A DNA stretch of 40,798 bases from the NCBI GenBank assembly GCA_021404905.1, contig QWHN01000002.1, positions 141,582 to 182,379 of the forward strand, read 5' to 3'. Numbering within the stretch: position 1 is the stretch's first letter; every line of letters starts with the position of its first letter. A model generated the notes under the pieces. The model was not told the origin of the DNA and made no database searches. It worked only from the letters and a program-made list of their open reading frames with translations. Positions 24,245 through 33,819 of this stretch are shown piece by piece. A program made the position numbers and the translations under genes. Source of the stretch: Candidatus Saccharibacteria bacterium CPR2. GTDB taxonomy: Bacteria > Patescibacteriota > Saccharimonadia > Saccharimonadales > QWHN01.

Positions 24245-27200
24245 ATGTCAAACATTTCCAAAGAATTCTTGAAATTAAATTTTGCTCAAAAAGATGCTGT
24301 CGATTCAATAGATGGTCCAGTTTTGGTTATTGCCGGTCCTGGAACGGGCAAGACTCAGCTGCTCTCTATGAGAGTTGCCAATATTTTGAGAAAAACTGAT
24401 ACGCAGCCTCACGAAATTTTATGCCTGACATTCACTGAAAAAGCAGCGACAAACATGCGCGACCGCTTAATTGGCCTTATTGGCCACGAAGCACACGGAG
24501 TTGTTACTAAAACTTTTCATAGCTTCGGCGCGGAAATTATTAATTCATATCCAGACTATTTTTGGCAGGCAGCAAAACCTGCTCCAGCACCAGATGTTAT
24601 TCAATATGAAGTAGTCCATAGCATCTTAAAAAGACTGCGGCTTAGCAACCCATTGGCACTACGTTTCGGCGGGAATCCGACTTTAACAAAAGACGTAAAA
24701 GACGCCCTTAAATACACAAAAGAGGCCGGGCTAACTCCAGATAAACTCAGGGCCATAGTAGAAGCGAACATTGCATACCTTGAAACAATTGAAGAAGACG
24801 TGATTGCTGTGATGGAAGAGAGAATTACAAAGAAAAACATCGAGAAAATCAACAATGTCATAGAACGCTTACCTGAACAAAACATCCGGTCATATATAAG
24901 ACCGCTTCAACCGCTAAGTACTTTGTTGAAGGAGACTTTTCAGAAGGCATATAACGAAGCCATTTCTACAAATTCAACAAGGCCAATTAGTAACTGGAAA
25001 AGATATTGGGTTCAAAAAGATGGCAATCATTATTCGCTTCGCGATGAAAAAAAGCGCAATTTATGGTGGCTTGAGCTAGCTTCAGTTTACGAAAAATACC
25101 GCAAACAACTTTACAGACGAGGTTATTTTGACTATTCGGATATGCTTATAGAGGTAATTATGCAGCTGGAACAAAATGAGGAGCTTCGCTCTCTTGTCCA
25201 GGAACGTTTTCTTTACGTGCTGATAGATGAATTTCAAGATACTAATGAAGCTCAAATGAGGTTAGCTCACTTGGTAGCCGATCACCACTTTGCAGAAGGC
25301 AAACCAAACATAATGGTAGTGGGGGATGACGACCAAACTATTTACAAATTCCAAGGCGCCCAGACCAATAATTTATTGAACTTTCACCGAAGTTATCCGT
25401 CTGCAAAAATAGTAGTTTTAGAAAAAAATTATCGCTCTCATCAAAGTGTACTCAATGTCGCCCAGGAGATTATTGAGCAAGCTGAATTTAGATTAGTGAG
25501 TCAAGATACTAAGATTTCCAAATATATCTTTGCAGCCGGTAGTCATTCAAAAGGAGAAATTGAGTTTCTTATTTTTACAACTAAAGAAGCACAGTTTCAA
25601 TATCTGGCAAAAAAAATAAAACAAAGATTTAAACAAGATAAAAATATCGCGGTCATCGCCAGAACTCATGAGTCATTGCGCCAATTCGCTAATATTTTGC
25701 AACAATACGACATTCCAGTGAGATACGAACAGCGCAATAATGTGCTAGTCCACCCCATTACCCAGATTGTCGTTCACATGGCACGATTGGTTAATGCTCT
25801 AAACGATGGCAACAAAGAGGTTGTTAACGAACAGCTTGCAATTGTTTTGCGCCACCCGATGTGGAATATAAAACTTGCAATTTTATGGAATCTGGCATTG
25901 AAAAATCGCGAAAGAGCTCAGTGGCTTGAAAGTATTCAAAGATCAACCTCTACTCAACAAATTGCAGATTATTTCTTCGATCTTGCTCGGGAATCTCAAA
26001 TTCAGCCACTGGCGGTAATGCTGGATATGATGCTTGGACTTATGCCTGTTGGCAAAAGTAAATACACCAGTCCGCTGCGCGAATATTATATAAAACAAAG
26101 TAAGCCTAGCAATGAGTATCTCACCGGTCTTTCCGCGATACATCTGTTGAGAACTTTGGTAAATGAAATTAGCCAGGGTTGGCAGGCTTCTTTAAAAGAT
26201 TTTCTAGACTTTAGCGCGCTACACGAGGAAAATAATATAGTTATAGCAGATGAATCCATTTATGTTTCTGCCAGCAATGCCGTGGAACTCTTAACCGCCC
26301 ACAAAGCCAAAGGGCTGGAATTTAACTCAGTATACGTAGTTGATTGTATTGAAAACGACTGGTCGCCAAGCTCCGGATATAGAAAACCGCCAATTAATCT
26401 ACCGTTGAAACCAGCGGGTGATGAGTGGGACGACTACGTTCGGCTGATGTTTGTATCCGCAACCAGAGCAGTATCAAACCTTATTTTTAGTGCATATCGT
26501 GAGAATTCTGCCGGCAAAGGATTATTGCCGACTCCAATCTTAAGTTCGGTATTTAAAGATAATGTCAGGTTGATTAATTTTGAAGCAAAAGAAGCCACAA
26601 CTACACTCGAAACTGCTTTGAGTTGGCCTAAGCTTAACAAGGCTGATGAAAAACATTTGCTGGCACCTATAATTGAAAATTACTCTCTAAGCATCACACA
26701 CCTAGTTAATTTCTTGGACGTAACGAGAGGAGGCCCACAATATTTTTATGAACGCAATCTGCTTAAGCTTCCAGAAGCCAAAACTCCATCGCAAGCTTAC
26801 GGCAGCGCCATGCACGACGCGCTCGAACTTGCCCAGAAACTGGTTAATAACAACTCTTTTAATCTTAAAAAGATAGAAAACGAGTATATAAAAAGTTTGG
26901 AGAATCAACACATAGAACATGGTGAATTCGAACGATTTAAAGATGAAGGAATAAGAATTTTAAATAGATTTTTTTCATTTAAAGGCGCTCATATGCAAAA
27001 AGGAAGTAGACCAGAGCGAACTTATAAAAATATTGTTGTTGGCAACGCAAACTTAAACGGTAAATTTGACCGCATTGATTTTTCTGATAACACCGTAACT
27101 ATTATTGACTATAAAACCGGCAAGCCGCTCTCCAACATCAAAACAATGTCTAAGAATGAAGGGATAAAAGCCTGGAAACAGCGCACGCAACTGATTTTTT

Positions 27201-27463
27201 ATGCCATAATAGCCAGAAACCAGCCAGAATTTCGAAATAAAAATATCGAGACTCAAATGATATATGCGCACGCCGAAACTGAGAAGCAGCTCATGCAAAA
27301 ATACAGAGTGACAGAGGAAGATATTAAGCGCTTAGAAAAACTTATAAATTCAGTGTGGAATAGAATTATGCATCTGAATTTTCCCGACACCTCAACATAT
27401 TCAAACGACTTAAAAGGCATACTTCAGTTTGAACAAGATCTAATTAGTAGAAACTTTGCCTAG
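24245..27463 (+). CDS. UvrD/Rep superfamily helicase fused to RecB/AddB-type nuclease
   Basis: A 1072-residue SF1A helicase-nuclease. Walker A is A-G-P-G-T-G-K-T (residues 30-37). Then come L-T-F-T-E-K-A-A (motif Ia), L-I-D-E-F-Q-D-T-N (Walker B), [12 protein letters not shown] (motif III), [10 protein letters not shown] (motif V) and [11 protein letters not shown] (motif VI). The last 220 residues are a PD-(D/E)xK nuclease: [24 protein letters not shown] and Q-L-I-F-Y-A. This layout fits AddA/AdnB-like double-strand break resection enzymes. It lacks a cysteine cluster for an iron-sulfur staple. No partner subunit is adjacent. It may be LexA controlled (inference). Confidence 0.93.
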   Translation: MSNISKEFLKLNFAQKDAVDSIDGPVLVIAGPGTGKTQLLSMRVANILRKTDTQPHEILCLTFTEKAATNMRDRLIGLIGHEAHGVVTKTFHSFGAEIINSYPDYFWQAAKPAPAPDVIQYEVVHSILKRLRLSNPLALRFGGNPTLTKDVKDALKYTKEAGLTPDKLRAIVEANIAYLETIEEDVIAVMEERITKKNIEKINNVIERLPEQNIRSYIRPLQPLSTLLKETFQKAYNEAISTNSTRPISNWKRYWVQKDGNHYSLRDEKKRNLWWLELASVYEKYRKQLYRRGYFDYSDMLIEVIMQLEQNEELRSLVQERFLYVLIDEFQDTNEAQMRLAHLVADHHFAEGKPNIMVVGDDDQTIYKFQGAQTNNLLNFHRSYPSAKIVVLEKNYRSHQSVLNVAQEIIEQAEFRLVSQDTKISKYIFAAGSHSKGEIEFLIFTTKEAQFQYLAKKIKQRFKQDKNIAVIARTHESLRQFANILQQYDIPVRYEQRNNVLVHPITQIVVHMARLVNALNDGNKEVVNEQLAIVLRHPMWNIKLAILWNLALKNRERAQWLESIQRSTSTQQIADYFFDLARESQIQPLAVMLDMMLGLMPVGKSKYTSPLREYYIKQSKPSNEYLTGLSAIHLLRTLVNEISQGWQASLKDFLDFSALHEENNIVIADESIYVSASNAVELLTAHKAKGLEFNSVYVVDCIENDWSPSSGYRKPPINLPLKPAGDEWDDYVRLMFVSATRAVSNLIFSAYRENSAGKGLLPTPILSSVFKDNVRLINFEAKEATTTLETALSWPKLNKADEKHLLAPIIENYSLSITHLVNFLDVTRGGPQYFYERNLLKLPEAKTPSQAYGSAMHDALELAQKLVNNNSFNLKKIENEYIKSLENQHIEHGEFERFKDEGIRILNRFFSFKGAHMQKGSRPERTYKNIVVGNANLNGKFDRIDFSDNTVTIIDYKTGKPLSNIKTMSKNEGIKAWKQRTQLIFYAIIARNQPEFRNKNIETQMIYAHAETEKQLMQKYRVTEEDIKRLEKLINSVWNRIMHLNFPDTSTYSNDLKGILQFEQDLISRNFA

Positions 27464-27470
27464 TTATACG

Positions 27471-27547
27471 TGGTCGGGGATGCGGGATTTGAACCCACGA
27501 CCTCCGCGTCCCGAACGCGGCGCGCTACCGAGCTGCGCTAATCCCCG
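27471..27547 (-). tRNA. tRNA-Pro (anticodon CGG)
   Basis: The minus strand folds as a 77-nt tRNA with acceptor CGGGGAT/ATCCCCG, discriminator A and encoded CCA. The anticodon stem CCGCG/CGCGG encloses TTCGGGA, so the anticodon is CGG, reading CCG. The T arm G-GGGTTCAAATCCC-type segment is standard. It is convergent with the helicase-nuclease gene, 7 nt from its stop. Confidence 0.96.
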
Positions 27548-27613
27548 CGAACACACTCCGCATGTAATTATCAATTATCAGTTCCCAAATATCAAACACA
27601 TATATAAAATAGC

Positions 27614-27773
27614 AATTGGGAAATAGGAATTGGGAATTAGGAAATAGGAATTGGGAATTAGGAATTAGAAACTAGGAACTGGGAATTAGAAAATAGTGTT
27701 TTTAAAAAACTAATTCCTGGTTCCTATTTTCTAGTTTCTAATTTCTAATTGCCAATTGCTAGTTTCTAATTTA
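27614..27773. repeat. Heptamer-repeat hairpin (copy 1)
   Basis: The left arm (27614-27697) is twelve degenerate 7-mers of the form AATTGGG, AAATAGG, AATTAGG or AATTAGA. A T/A loop (GTTTTTAAAAAA, 27698-27709) follows. The right arm (27710-27773) is the complementary set: CTAATTC, CTGGTTC, CTATTTT, CTAGTTT, CTAATTG and similar. The arms can fold into a long imperfect hairpin. The right arm reaches the stop codon of the minus-strand gene beginning at 27771. Three similar copies lie at 31271, 33741 and 39174. Confidence 0.85.
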
Positions 27774-28382
27774 TTCCAAATTCGCAATGATCTCTTGGGC
27801 CATGATTTTATGGTGCTGTTCTATCTCCTCAGGCCCATCGTTAATACTTCCCTGAACAGTAAGCCAATACTTGCCATTATCAATTAACACATTAAGTTGG
27901 CCCAGCTGTGGATTCCAATAAGCTTTGTCGCCGACACCAGAAATTTGTTGCAACTTTGGTGGTTCTTCTTCCCCAAACTCGGCAGTTTCAAACGGTGCCT
28001 GCTCATAATTGTTTCTGTTCCACTCCTCTCCGGTAGAGTTCTTAGCCGTGTTTAGTTGTATGTTGCGTGATTCCAAAGAGTCTTCTCCAGCACCATACAG
28101 GCACGACGAAGTTATAAGGTTGTCACCTTCGGTTGAGTCATCGCTTGAGGGCGTATCTCCAAGTCTGGCATTTTCACCCAAATGCTTTTTGGCAATTTCT
28201 AGTGTAAATACGTCGCAAGCTGATTTATATTGACTGGCGCTGGATTGATTTGTCTCTTGCTTTTGGCTTGCATCAATAATTTTTTGAGTATTATCTTTCT
28301 GGAAAAATTGGCCATATGCCACATAACCCAGAAAACCCACAGCAATAATGCCGCCAATTATTAGAAAAATTTTTTTATTCAT
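27771..28382 (-). CDS. Membrane-anchored extracytoplasmic protein of unknown function
   Basis: About 203 residues starting MNKKIFLIIGGIIAVGFLGY, one anchor helix, followed by a Gln/Ser-rich linker and an extracellular domain. A conserved-looking S-A-C-D-V-F-T-L-E-I-A-K and a later S-S-C-L-Y-G-A-G could form a disulfide. G-V-G-D-K-A-Y-W-N and N-V-L-I-D-N-G-K-Y-W-L-T-V-Q-G follow. This resembles DUF3558-type extracytoplasmic lipoproteins in pattern, without a lipobox; the comparison is tentative. GAGGGG sits 5 nt before the ATG, as in the similar gene at 10095-10766. Its own extended -10 (TGTTATAAT, minus strand, 28409-28417) lies upstream. Confidence 0.7.
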   Translation of the reverse strand: MNKKIFLIIGGIIAVGFLGYVAYGQFFQKDNTQKIIDASQKQETNQSSASQYKSACDVFTLEIAKKHLGENARLGDTPSSDDSTEGDNLITSSCLYGAGEDSLESRNIQLNTAKNSTGEEWNRNNYEQAPFETAEFGEEEPPKLQQISGVGDKAYWNPQLGQLNVLIDNGKYWLTVQGSINDGPEEIEQHHKIMAQEIIANLE

Positions 28383-28504
28383 AAACACCCCTCATAATTA
28401 CGAATATAATTATAACAACTAAAAGTTGAACGGCAAAAACTTCACGTCCGTGGGTAATATTTCGCTTATGTTGTATACTAATAACCATAAGCAGACTAGA
28501 AGTA

Positions 28505-29359
28505 ATGAGCGAACAACTGGAAGATCCGGCAGAAGAACAAAACAAGGAACTTATAAAGCAAGTAAAAGACATGCCCGATTCTCCTAACAGGAGCCAGTTT
28601 AATAGTGTTGCTTTGCCGTCATCAAATGTAAACAAGAGATTTTTGATTACTCAAAAAATCAAAGTGTTTTTGTATGTAACCATTGCTTTGCTGGTTGTTG
28701 CTGTCATTACTGGCTCTGTTTTGATAATGAGACACGAGGACCCCGTCGCGCGTGGAGCGCTGGAGGCAGTCGGATCTAAAATAAATGCAAAAATATCATC
28801 AGTTGATGGCACAGTTGAGACAAGTACGGACGGGCAAAACTGGCAGGCCGCAAAAACTGATCAAGACGTGCAATCATCAACTTATATAAGAACTCTTGAG
28901 CAGAGTAGGGCAGAACTTAAACTAGAAGACAAGAGTTTACTGAGGCTCAACTACAACACTCAACTCAAAATAACTAATTTGAGCAGCACCAAGTTGAGAT
29001 TTGAAAATCTCGGCGGTGAAGTATGGGCAAGAGCAGCTCAATCCGGTCACCGCCAATTTGAAGTTGCACTTGAGAGCATTCGTTTCCTGAGCACCGAAGC
29101 CGCATTTATATCTGTAAATTCTAAAAATACTATTGGGGTGGAGGTTTATCAGGGCAAAGTTGATGTACCAGATCCATTTAACGAAACAGTTAATGAAGGC
29201 AAGGCCTTTTACCTGCTAAGTTCTAAAAATGAACAGCAAAAAGTTCTAGACATTAACCTGGATGAATCAAGAGCTAATGACTTTATAAAGTGGAACATTG
29301 AGAAGGATGCTAACAATTCTGACTTTCGGGATAAACAGGGGATTAGCGAAGCAATTTAG
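28505..29359 (+). CDS. FecR-domain membrane protein
   Basis: A 284-residue protein with a charged cytoplasmic N-terminus (1-55), one membrane helix (about 57-77) and an external FecR-type domain. The domain begins A-K-I-S-S-V-D-G-T-V-E-T-S-T-D-G-Q-N-W-Q-A-A. It continues with S-R-A-E-L-K-L-E-D-K-S-L-L-R-L, a L-G-G-E-V-W-A-R strand and G-V-E-V-Y-Q-G-K-V. FecR domains relay signals across the membrane to sigma factors in Proteobacteria; in CPR and other monoderms free-standing versions are common and unassigned. No sigma factor gene is adjacent. A TATACT lies about 30 nt before the ATG. Confidence 0.82.
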   Translation: MSEQLEDPAEEQNKELIKQVKDMPDSPNRSQFNSVALPSSNVNKRFLITQKIKVFLYVTIALLVVAVITGSVLIMRHEDPVARGALEAVGSKINAKISSVDGTVETSTDGQNWQAAKTDQDVQSSTYIRTLEQSRAELKLEDKSLLRLNYNTQLKITNLSSTKLRFENLGGEVWARAAQSGHRQFEVALESIRFLSTEAAFISVNSKNTIGVEVYQGKVDVPDPFNETVNEGKAFYLLSSKNEQQKVLDINLDESRANDFIKWNIEKDANNSDFRDKQGISEAI

Positions 29360-29362
29360 ACC

Positions 29363-30301
29363 TTAAGCAACTGTCGCCATTTCGGTTTTCTCAGAAACAA
29401 TATAAACAGGCAAGTCACCCTTAGTTAGAGTAGCTGCAGTTGACAGGGTATAAACAAGCATAGAAAGTAAAGCTTTTTGTTTTTCGACATCATTATCAAA
29501 CGCCTGATGTGAAATATCTTCAAGCCTCCACATATCTACTGCGAATACTTGAGCATTGTTGTTTGTTATTTCTCTTACCCAACCCTGATTTACTGTCTTT
29601 CCGCGCACTGTATTGATGATAATCGCGACCTCTTTATGGGAGCCTTCAAGTTCCTTGACAATCTTGCCCTTACTTACAATTTCGTTCTTTACATCTTTAC
29701 CGCTATAATTTTCATTATTAGCGCCTTGGCTATAATTTCTAAAAGACCCTAATACATTTTTTACAATATCGTTGTCAACATCATCACCAAGTAGGGCTCT
29801 AAGAGAACCCACAATATGATCATGATATTTTCCAACATTTCTTATGATATCAGGCGCCTTATCTATTGCGCCGCAACCACAATTTTCACCATGAGCATGA
29901 TCGTCTGTGTGAGCGCCAAAATCAATACCACGCTCCATCAATAAACCGATTGAAGACTTAAAAACTTCGTTTAGCGATTCATCTTTATCATTAACTCTTC
30001 CCATACCAATTAAAGCGGCTCCCATCATTATTGCGCTTCCGCCAAAAACTTTTGCCCTATTTAAAGATCTCTTAAATTCTCCAAATCTGTTGAATACTTT
30101 TTCGGCAAATCGCCCATCACCGCAACCATCGTCGCTAGCTTCTTCATCAATATCAACTAAAACGCTGTCTGGCCGGGTCTCAACGGCATCTTTAACTGCG
30201 TCTCTTGCCTCTACGCCAACTTTTTTCGCGGAAATATCTCCTTCGCCAAAACCCAGTCCGTTTGGCGCGATTAACCGAATTGAGTATTCTTTTTGTTCCA
30301 T
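29363..30301 (-). CDS. Cadmium/zeta-class carbonic-anhydrase-like protein
   Basis: A 312-residue protein (numbering from ATG 30299-30301, chosen for its GGAGG 8 nt upstream; a start 45 nt earlier is also possible). It has D-D-G-C-G-D-G-R (Cys60, Asp62, Arg64), matching C-x-D-G-R of diatom cadmium carbonic anhydrase repeats, where that Cys binds metal and Asp/Arg form a dyad. Then A-H-T-D-D-H-A-H-G and C-G-C-G-A (His131, Cys141, Cys143) match the His and Cys ligands, with a two-residue insert. Later E-G-S-H-K-E-V-A-I-I-I-N-T-V-R-G-K-T corresponds to G-S-H-E-E-K-V-V-Y-I-N-L-V-S-G-M-T. Carbonic anhydrases interconvert CO2 and bicarbonate. This homology is from memory. The protein could also have lost activity. 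Confidence 0.6.
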   Translation of the reverse strand: MEQKEYSIRLIAPNGLGFGEGDISAKKVGVEARDAVKDAVETRPDSVLVDIDEEASDDGCGDGRFAEKVFNRFGEFKRSLNRAKVFGGSAIMMGAALIGMGRVNDKDESLNEVFKSSIGLLMERGIDFGAHTDDHAHGENCGCGAIDKAPDIIRNVGKYHDHIVGSLRALLGDDVDNDIVKNVLGSFRNYSQGANNENYSGKDVKNEIVSKGKIVKELEGSHKEVAIIINTVRGKTVNQGWVREITNNNAQVFAVDMWRLEDISHQAFDNDVEKQKALLSMLVYTLSTAATLTKGDLPVYIVSEKTEMATVA

Positions 30302-30420
30302 TTCGAAACCTCCCATTAATAGATCTGCGTCGTTACCTTTTTCCATCTTTTTCCTTTTTAACATTTATTAAACAAAGCCCTATCATAAACATAAATATAA
30401 ATAAAAACAACCTCACATTT

Positions 30421-30451
30421 GTGGTATTATTTCATAGAGGAGACACTATAT
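30421..30451 (+). promoter_or_regulatory. Extended -10 and Shine-Dalgarno of the 120-residue protein gene
   Basis: TGGTATTAT (30422-30430) is an extended -10. The short leader that follows carries AGAGGAG (30436-30442) about 9 nt before the ATG at 30452. The divergent carbonic-anhydrase-like gene starts 150 nt away on the other strand. Confidence 0.5.
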
Positions 30452-30814
30452 ATGCCACCACCTCACGATCATGGCGATATTGAAAGGCAAGTAGGCGCTA
30501 TTCCTCACTTTGAAGAATTACCGGAAGCAATACGGGAAAAGATCGCCCTCGCCGTGTTGAGAGAACTTGAAAAAAATAATCCCAATTTATATGAGGTGAT
30601 AAAAGGGAATATTGATGCGATTAATACTCAAATGCAAAATGAATTGCCAAGAGACGCCAATCAAAGACTAGTGGCGACAGATGACCAACTTCGTGGGATA
30701 ATAGCCAAAGCCGCCATTGCAGGAGCAGCACAAGTGTTGCACTCTGTAGGCAAGTCTCTCGCAGAGATCCATGCGCTTGAGTCTGAATATAATTTAGATT
30801 CGAAAGACGATTAG
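30452..30814 (+). CDS. Small helical protein of unknown function
   Basis: A 120-residue protein starting MPPPHDHGDIERQVGAIPHF. The rest is almost all helix, acidic and amphipathic (L-P-E-A-I-R-E-K-I-A-L-A-V-L-R-E-L-E-K and A-G-A-A-Q-V-L-H-S-V-G-K-S-L-A-E-I). There is no signal or membrane segment. The N-terminal H-D-H may bind metal, which would suit its divergent carbonic-anhydrase-like neighbour, but this is speculation. The stop is 5 nt from the end of the convergent ATP synthase operon. Confidence 0.65.
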   Translation: MPPPHDHGDIERQVGAIPHFEELPEAIREKIALAVLRELEKNNPNLYEVIKGNIDAINTQMQNELPRDANQRLVATDDQLRGIIAKAAIAGAAQVLHSVGKSLAEIHALESEYNLDSKDD

Positions 30815-30819
30815 TTTCT

Positions 30820-31242
30820 CTAGTGGCGGCGTTTTTTAATACTTGCTACTTTTAGTTTCGCATGGTGAATCTCGATTAGGTTTTGAGCCTTTTCAAAAGA
30901 AACTTGATCTTTTGCTTCTTTTTTCATTTTTTTTGCGAGTTTTAATGCTTCTTCAATTTCCTTGTGAACCAGCTCACCGGAATGGGTCGCTTCATCCGCG
31001 AGCAATCTGACTCTTCGTTTATTAACCTCGACCACACCGCCGTTTATAGCAAAGTGTTCCATTTTATTATCTGGATCCTGCTTTGAGTGGCGTACGCTCA
31101 CAATACCCGGAACTGTAGTGGCAACAAGTGGGGCGTGATTTTCAAATACTCCAATTTGCCCGTCCGCAGTAGGTATTATCACCTCATATACATCTTCGTC
31201 GAATTTAATCCCGCTCAGAGTTACGAGTTCAAAAGTTAGCAT
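30820..31242 (-). CDS. atpC: ATP synthase F1 subunit epsilon
   Basis: A 140-residue subunit of the central stalk that couples rotation to catalysis and inhibits ATP hydrolysis. The N-terminal beta-sandwich starts L-T-F-E-L-V-T-L-S-G and has E-V-I-I-P-T-A-D-G-Q-I-G-V-F-E-N-H-A-P-L, the diagnostic segment. The C-terminal two helices are rich in Lys, with K-M-K-K-E-A-K. This last gene of the operon is separated from atpD by a 139-nt gap holding a heptamer hairpin. The length is normal for the family. Confidence 0.95.
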   Translation of the reverse strand: MLTFELVTLSGIKFDEDVYEVIIPTADGQIGVFENHAPLVATTVPGIVSVRHSKQDPDNKMEHFAINGGVVEVNKRRVRLLADEATHSGELVHKEIEEALKLAKKMKKEAKDQVSFEKAQNLIEIHHAKLKVASIKKRRH

Positions 31243-31270
31243 TGTTTTAAGCCCCTGGTTTGAAACAAGT

Positions 31271-32779
<1,509 letters not shown>

Positions 32780-32784
32780 CTATA

Positions 32785-32850
32785 AAATTCTCAACTTCTA
32801 ATTGTCTTTTCTAACATCTATACTCCATACGTACTACTCCATACTTAATA
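32785..32850. repeat. Degenerate 7-nt periodic sequence between atpG and atpD
   Basis: The gap holds CTCCATA twice at a 14-nt spacing, with other T/C-rich 7-mers such as CTTCTAA, TTCTAAC and CTTAATA. It resembles one arm of the heptamer hairpin family but no clear complementary arm is present. I treat it as a decayed or half copy. Confidence 0.45.
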
Positions 32851-33720
32851 CTACGCGCCTACGGCGCTTGCGCCTCCAGTTATTTCCGCTAACTCCTGAG
32901 TAATGGCCGCTTGGCGAGCGCTGTTAAACTCCAGCGTTAAATCATCTATAAGCTCCGACGCGTTATCGGTCGCATTTTTCATCGCCAGCATGCGCATTGA
33001 GTGTTCTGACGCGCCGGCTTCTAAAAATGTTTGATGAAGCTGGGCTTCTATGAGCCGCGGAGTTACGTTGTCGAGTACGGCTTGAGGTGAAGGTTCGAAT
33101 ATGGCGTCTCCCAAATCTTTACGAAGCTCAGTTTCTTCAAAAGCAGCCGGTAGAATTCTTTGGACGATCGCTTCCTGTTTAATGCTCGAGTAAAAATGGG
33201 TATAAAGAACGTCCACGGCATCAATTTCTTTATTTACAAACATCTCAATAGTGTTCATGACAATGGGCTTAATGTCGTCAATACTAGGTACGTCTGGAAA
33301 ATCCTCATAAATTCCAATGTTTTTTATTCCAGCTAATTTACTGACGAATCGCGAACCTTTTTTGCCTATAACAATTACGAATTGACCAATTTCATTTGAT
33401 TTATCTTCATTTAAAAGATGGGTGAATTTCTTCAGCAAATTCGCGTTATACGCACCAGCCAAGCCCTTGTCGCTCGTAATTAAAATATAGAGCTTAGATT
33501 TAACGTTTCTTTTTTTATAAAGCGGGTGTTTCGATACATCAGTAAGAGTCTTGACGTTGGTTAAAATTTCCCTTGCGGTCGTGCTAAACGCGCGAGATTT
33601 TAGAGTTGCTTCCTGAGCTCGGCGCATTTTTGAGGCCGCTACCATTTCCATAGCTTTGGTAATCTGCTTGGTGCTGCGCACACTACGGATTCTTCTTTTT
33701 ATTAGTTGGGTGCTAGCCAC
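32851..33720 (-). CDS. atpG: ATP synthase F1 subunit gamma
   Basis: A 289-residue rotor shaft. The N-terminus reads (V)ASTQLIKRRIRSVRSTKQ followed by I-T-K-A-M-E-M-V-A-A-S-K, the standard gamma start. The C-terminus has M-K-N-A-T-D-N-A-S-E-L-I and E-F-N-S-A-R-Q-A-A-I-T-Q-E-L-A-E-I, the long helix that turns inside the alpha/beta ring. The start is GTG at 33718-33720. An upstream in-frame ATG would encode repeat sequence and is rejected. The Shine-Dalgarno GGAG lies in the loop of a small hairpin immediately before the GTG. Confidence 0.96.
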   Translation of the reverse strand: MASTQLIKRRIRSVRSTKQITKAMEMVAASKMRRAQEATLKSRAFSTTAREILTNVKTLTDVSKHPLYKKRNVKSKLYILITSDKGLAGAYNANLLKKFTHLLNEDKSNEIGQFVIVIGKKGSRFVSKLAGIKNIGIYEDFPDVPSIDDIKPIVMNTIEMFVNKEIDAVDVLYTHFYSSIKQEAIVQRILPAAFEETELRKDLGDAIFEPSPQAVLDNVTPRLIEAQLHQTFLEAGASEHSMRMLAMKNATDNASELIDDLTLEFNSARQAAITQELAEITGGASAVGA

Positions 33721-33739
33721 AACGAAACTCCGTTTCGTT
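33721..33739 (-). promoter_or_regulatory. Hairpin presenting the atpG Shine-Dalgarno in its loop
   Basis: AACGAAA (33721-33727) and TTTCGTT (33733-33739) form a perfect 7-bp stem. On the mRNA the 5-nt loop is CGGAG, containing GGAG, and the stem ends directly at the GTG start codon. The hairpin would expose the ribosome site and keep the adjacent repeat from pairing with it (inference). Confidence 0.6.
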
Positions 33740-33740
33740 A

Positions 33741-33806
33741 GGAAATAGGAAATAGGAAATAGGAATTGGTGTTTTTTCAACTAATTGCCAATTTCTGGTT
33801 TCCAGA
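33741..33806. repeat. Heptamer-repeat hairpin (copy 3) between atpA and atpG
   Basis: The left arm has three GGAAATA units and GGAATTG (33741-33768). The loop is GTGTTTTTTCAA. The right arm (33781-33806) is CTAATTG, CCAATTT, CTGGTTT, CCAG. It is the shortest copy, and the arms can still pair. Confidence 0.75.
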
Positions 33807-33819
33807 TTCTGCATAAGCA

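Noticed and set aside
27614-27773. CRISPR array
   Set aside because: The units are only 7 nt, have no spacers, and form two complementary arms. No cas gene is present.
33721-33780. N-terminal extension of atpG up to an ATG at 33780
   Set aside because: The extra 20 codons translate the heptamer repeat and the hairpin. The gamma family starts at the GTG at 33718-33720, which has a Shine-Dalgarno.
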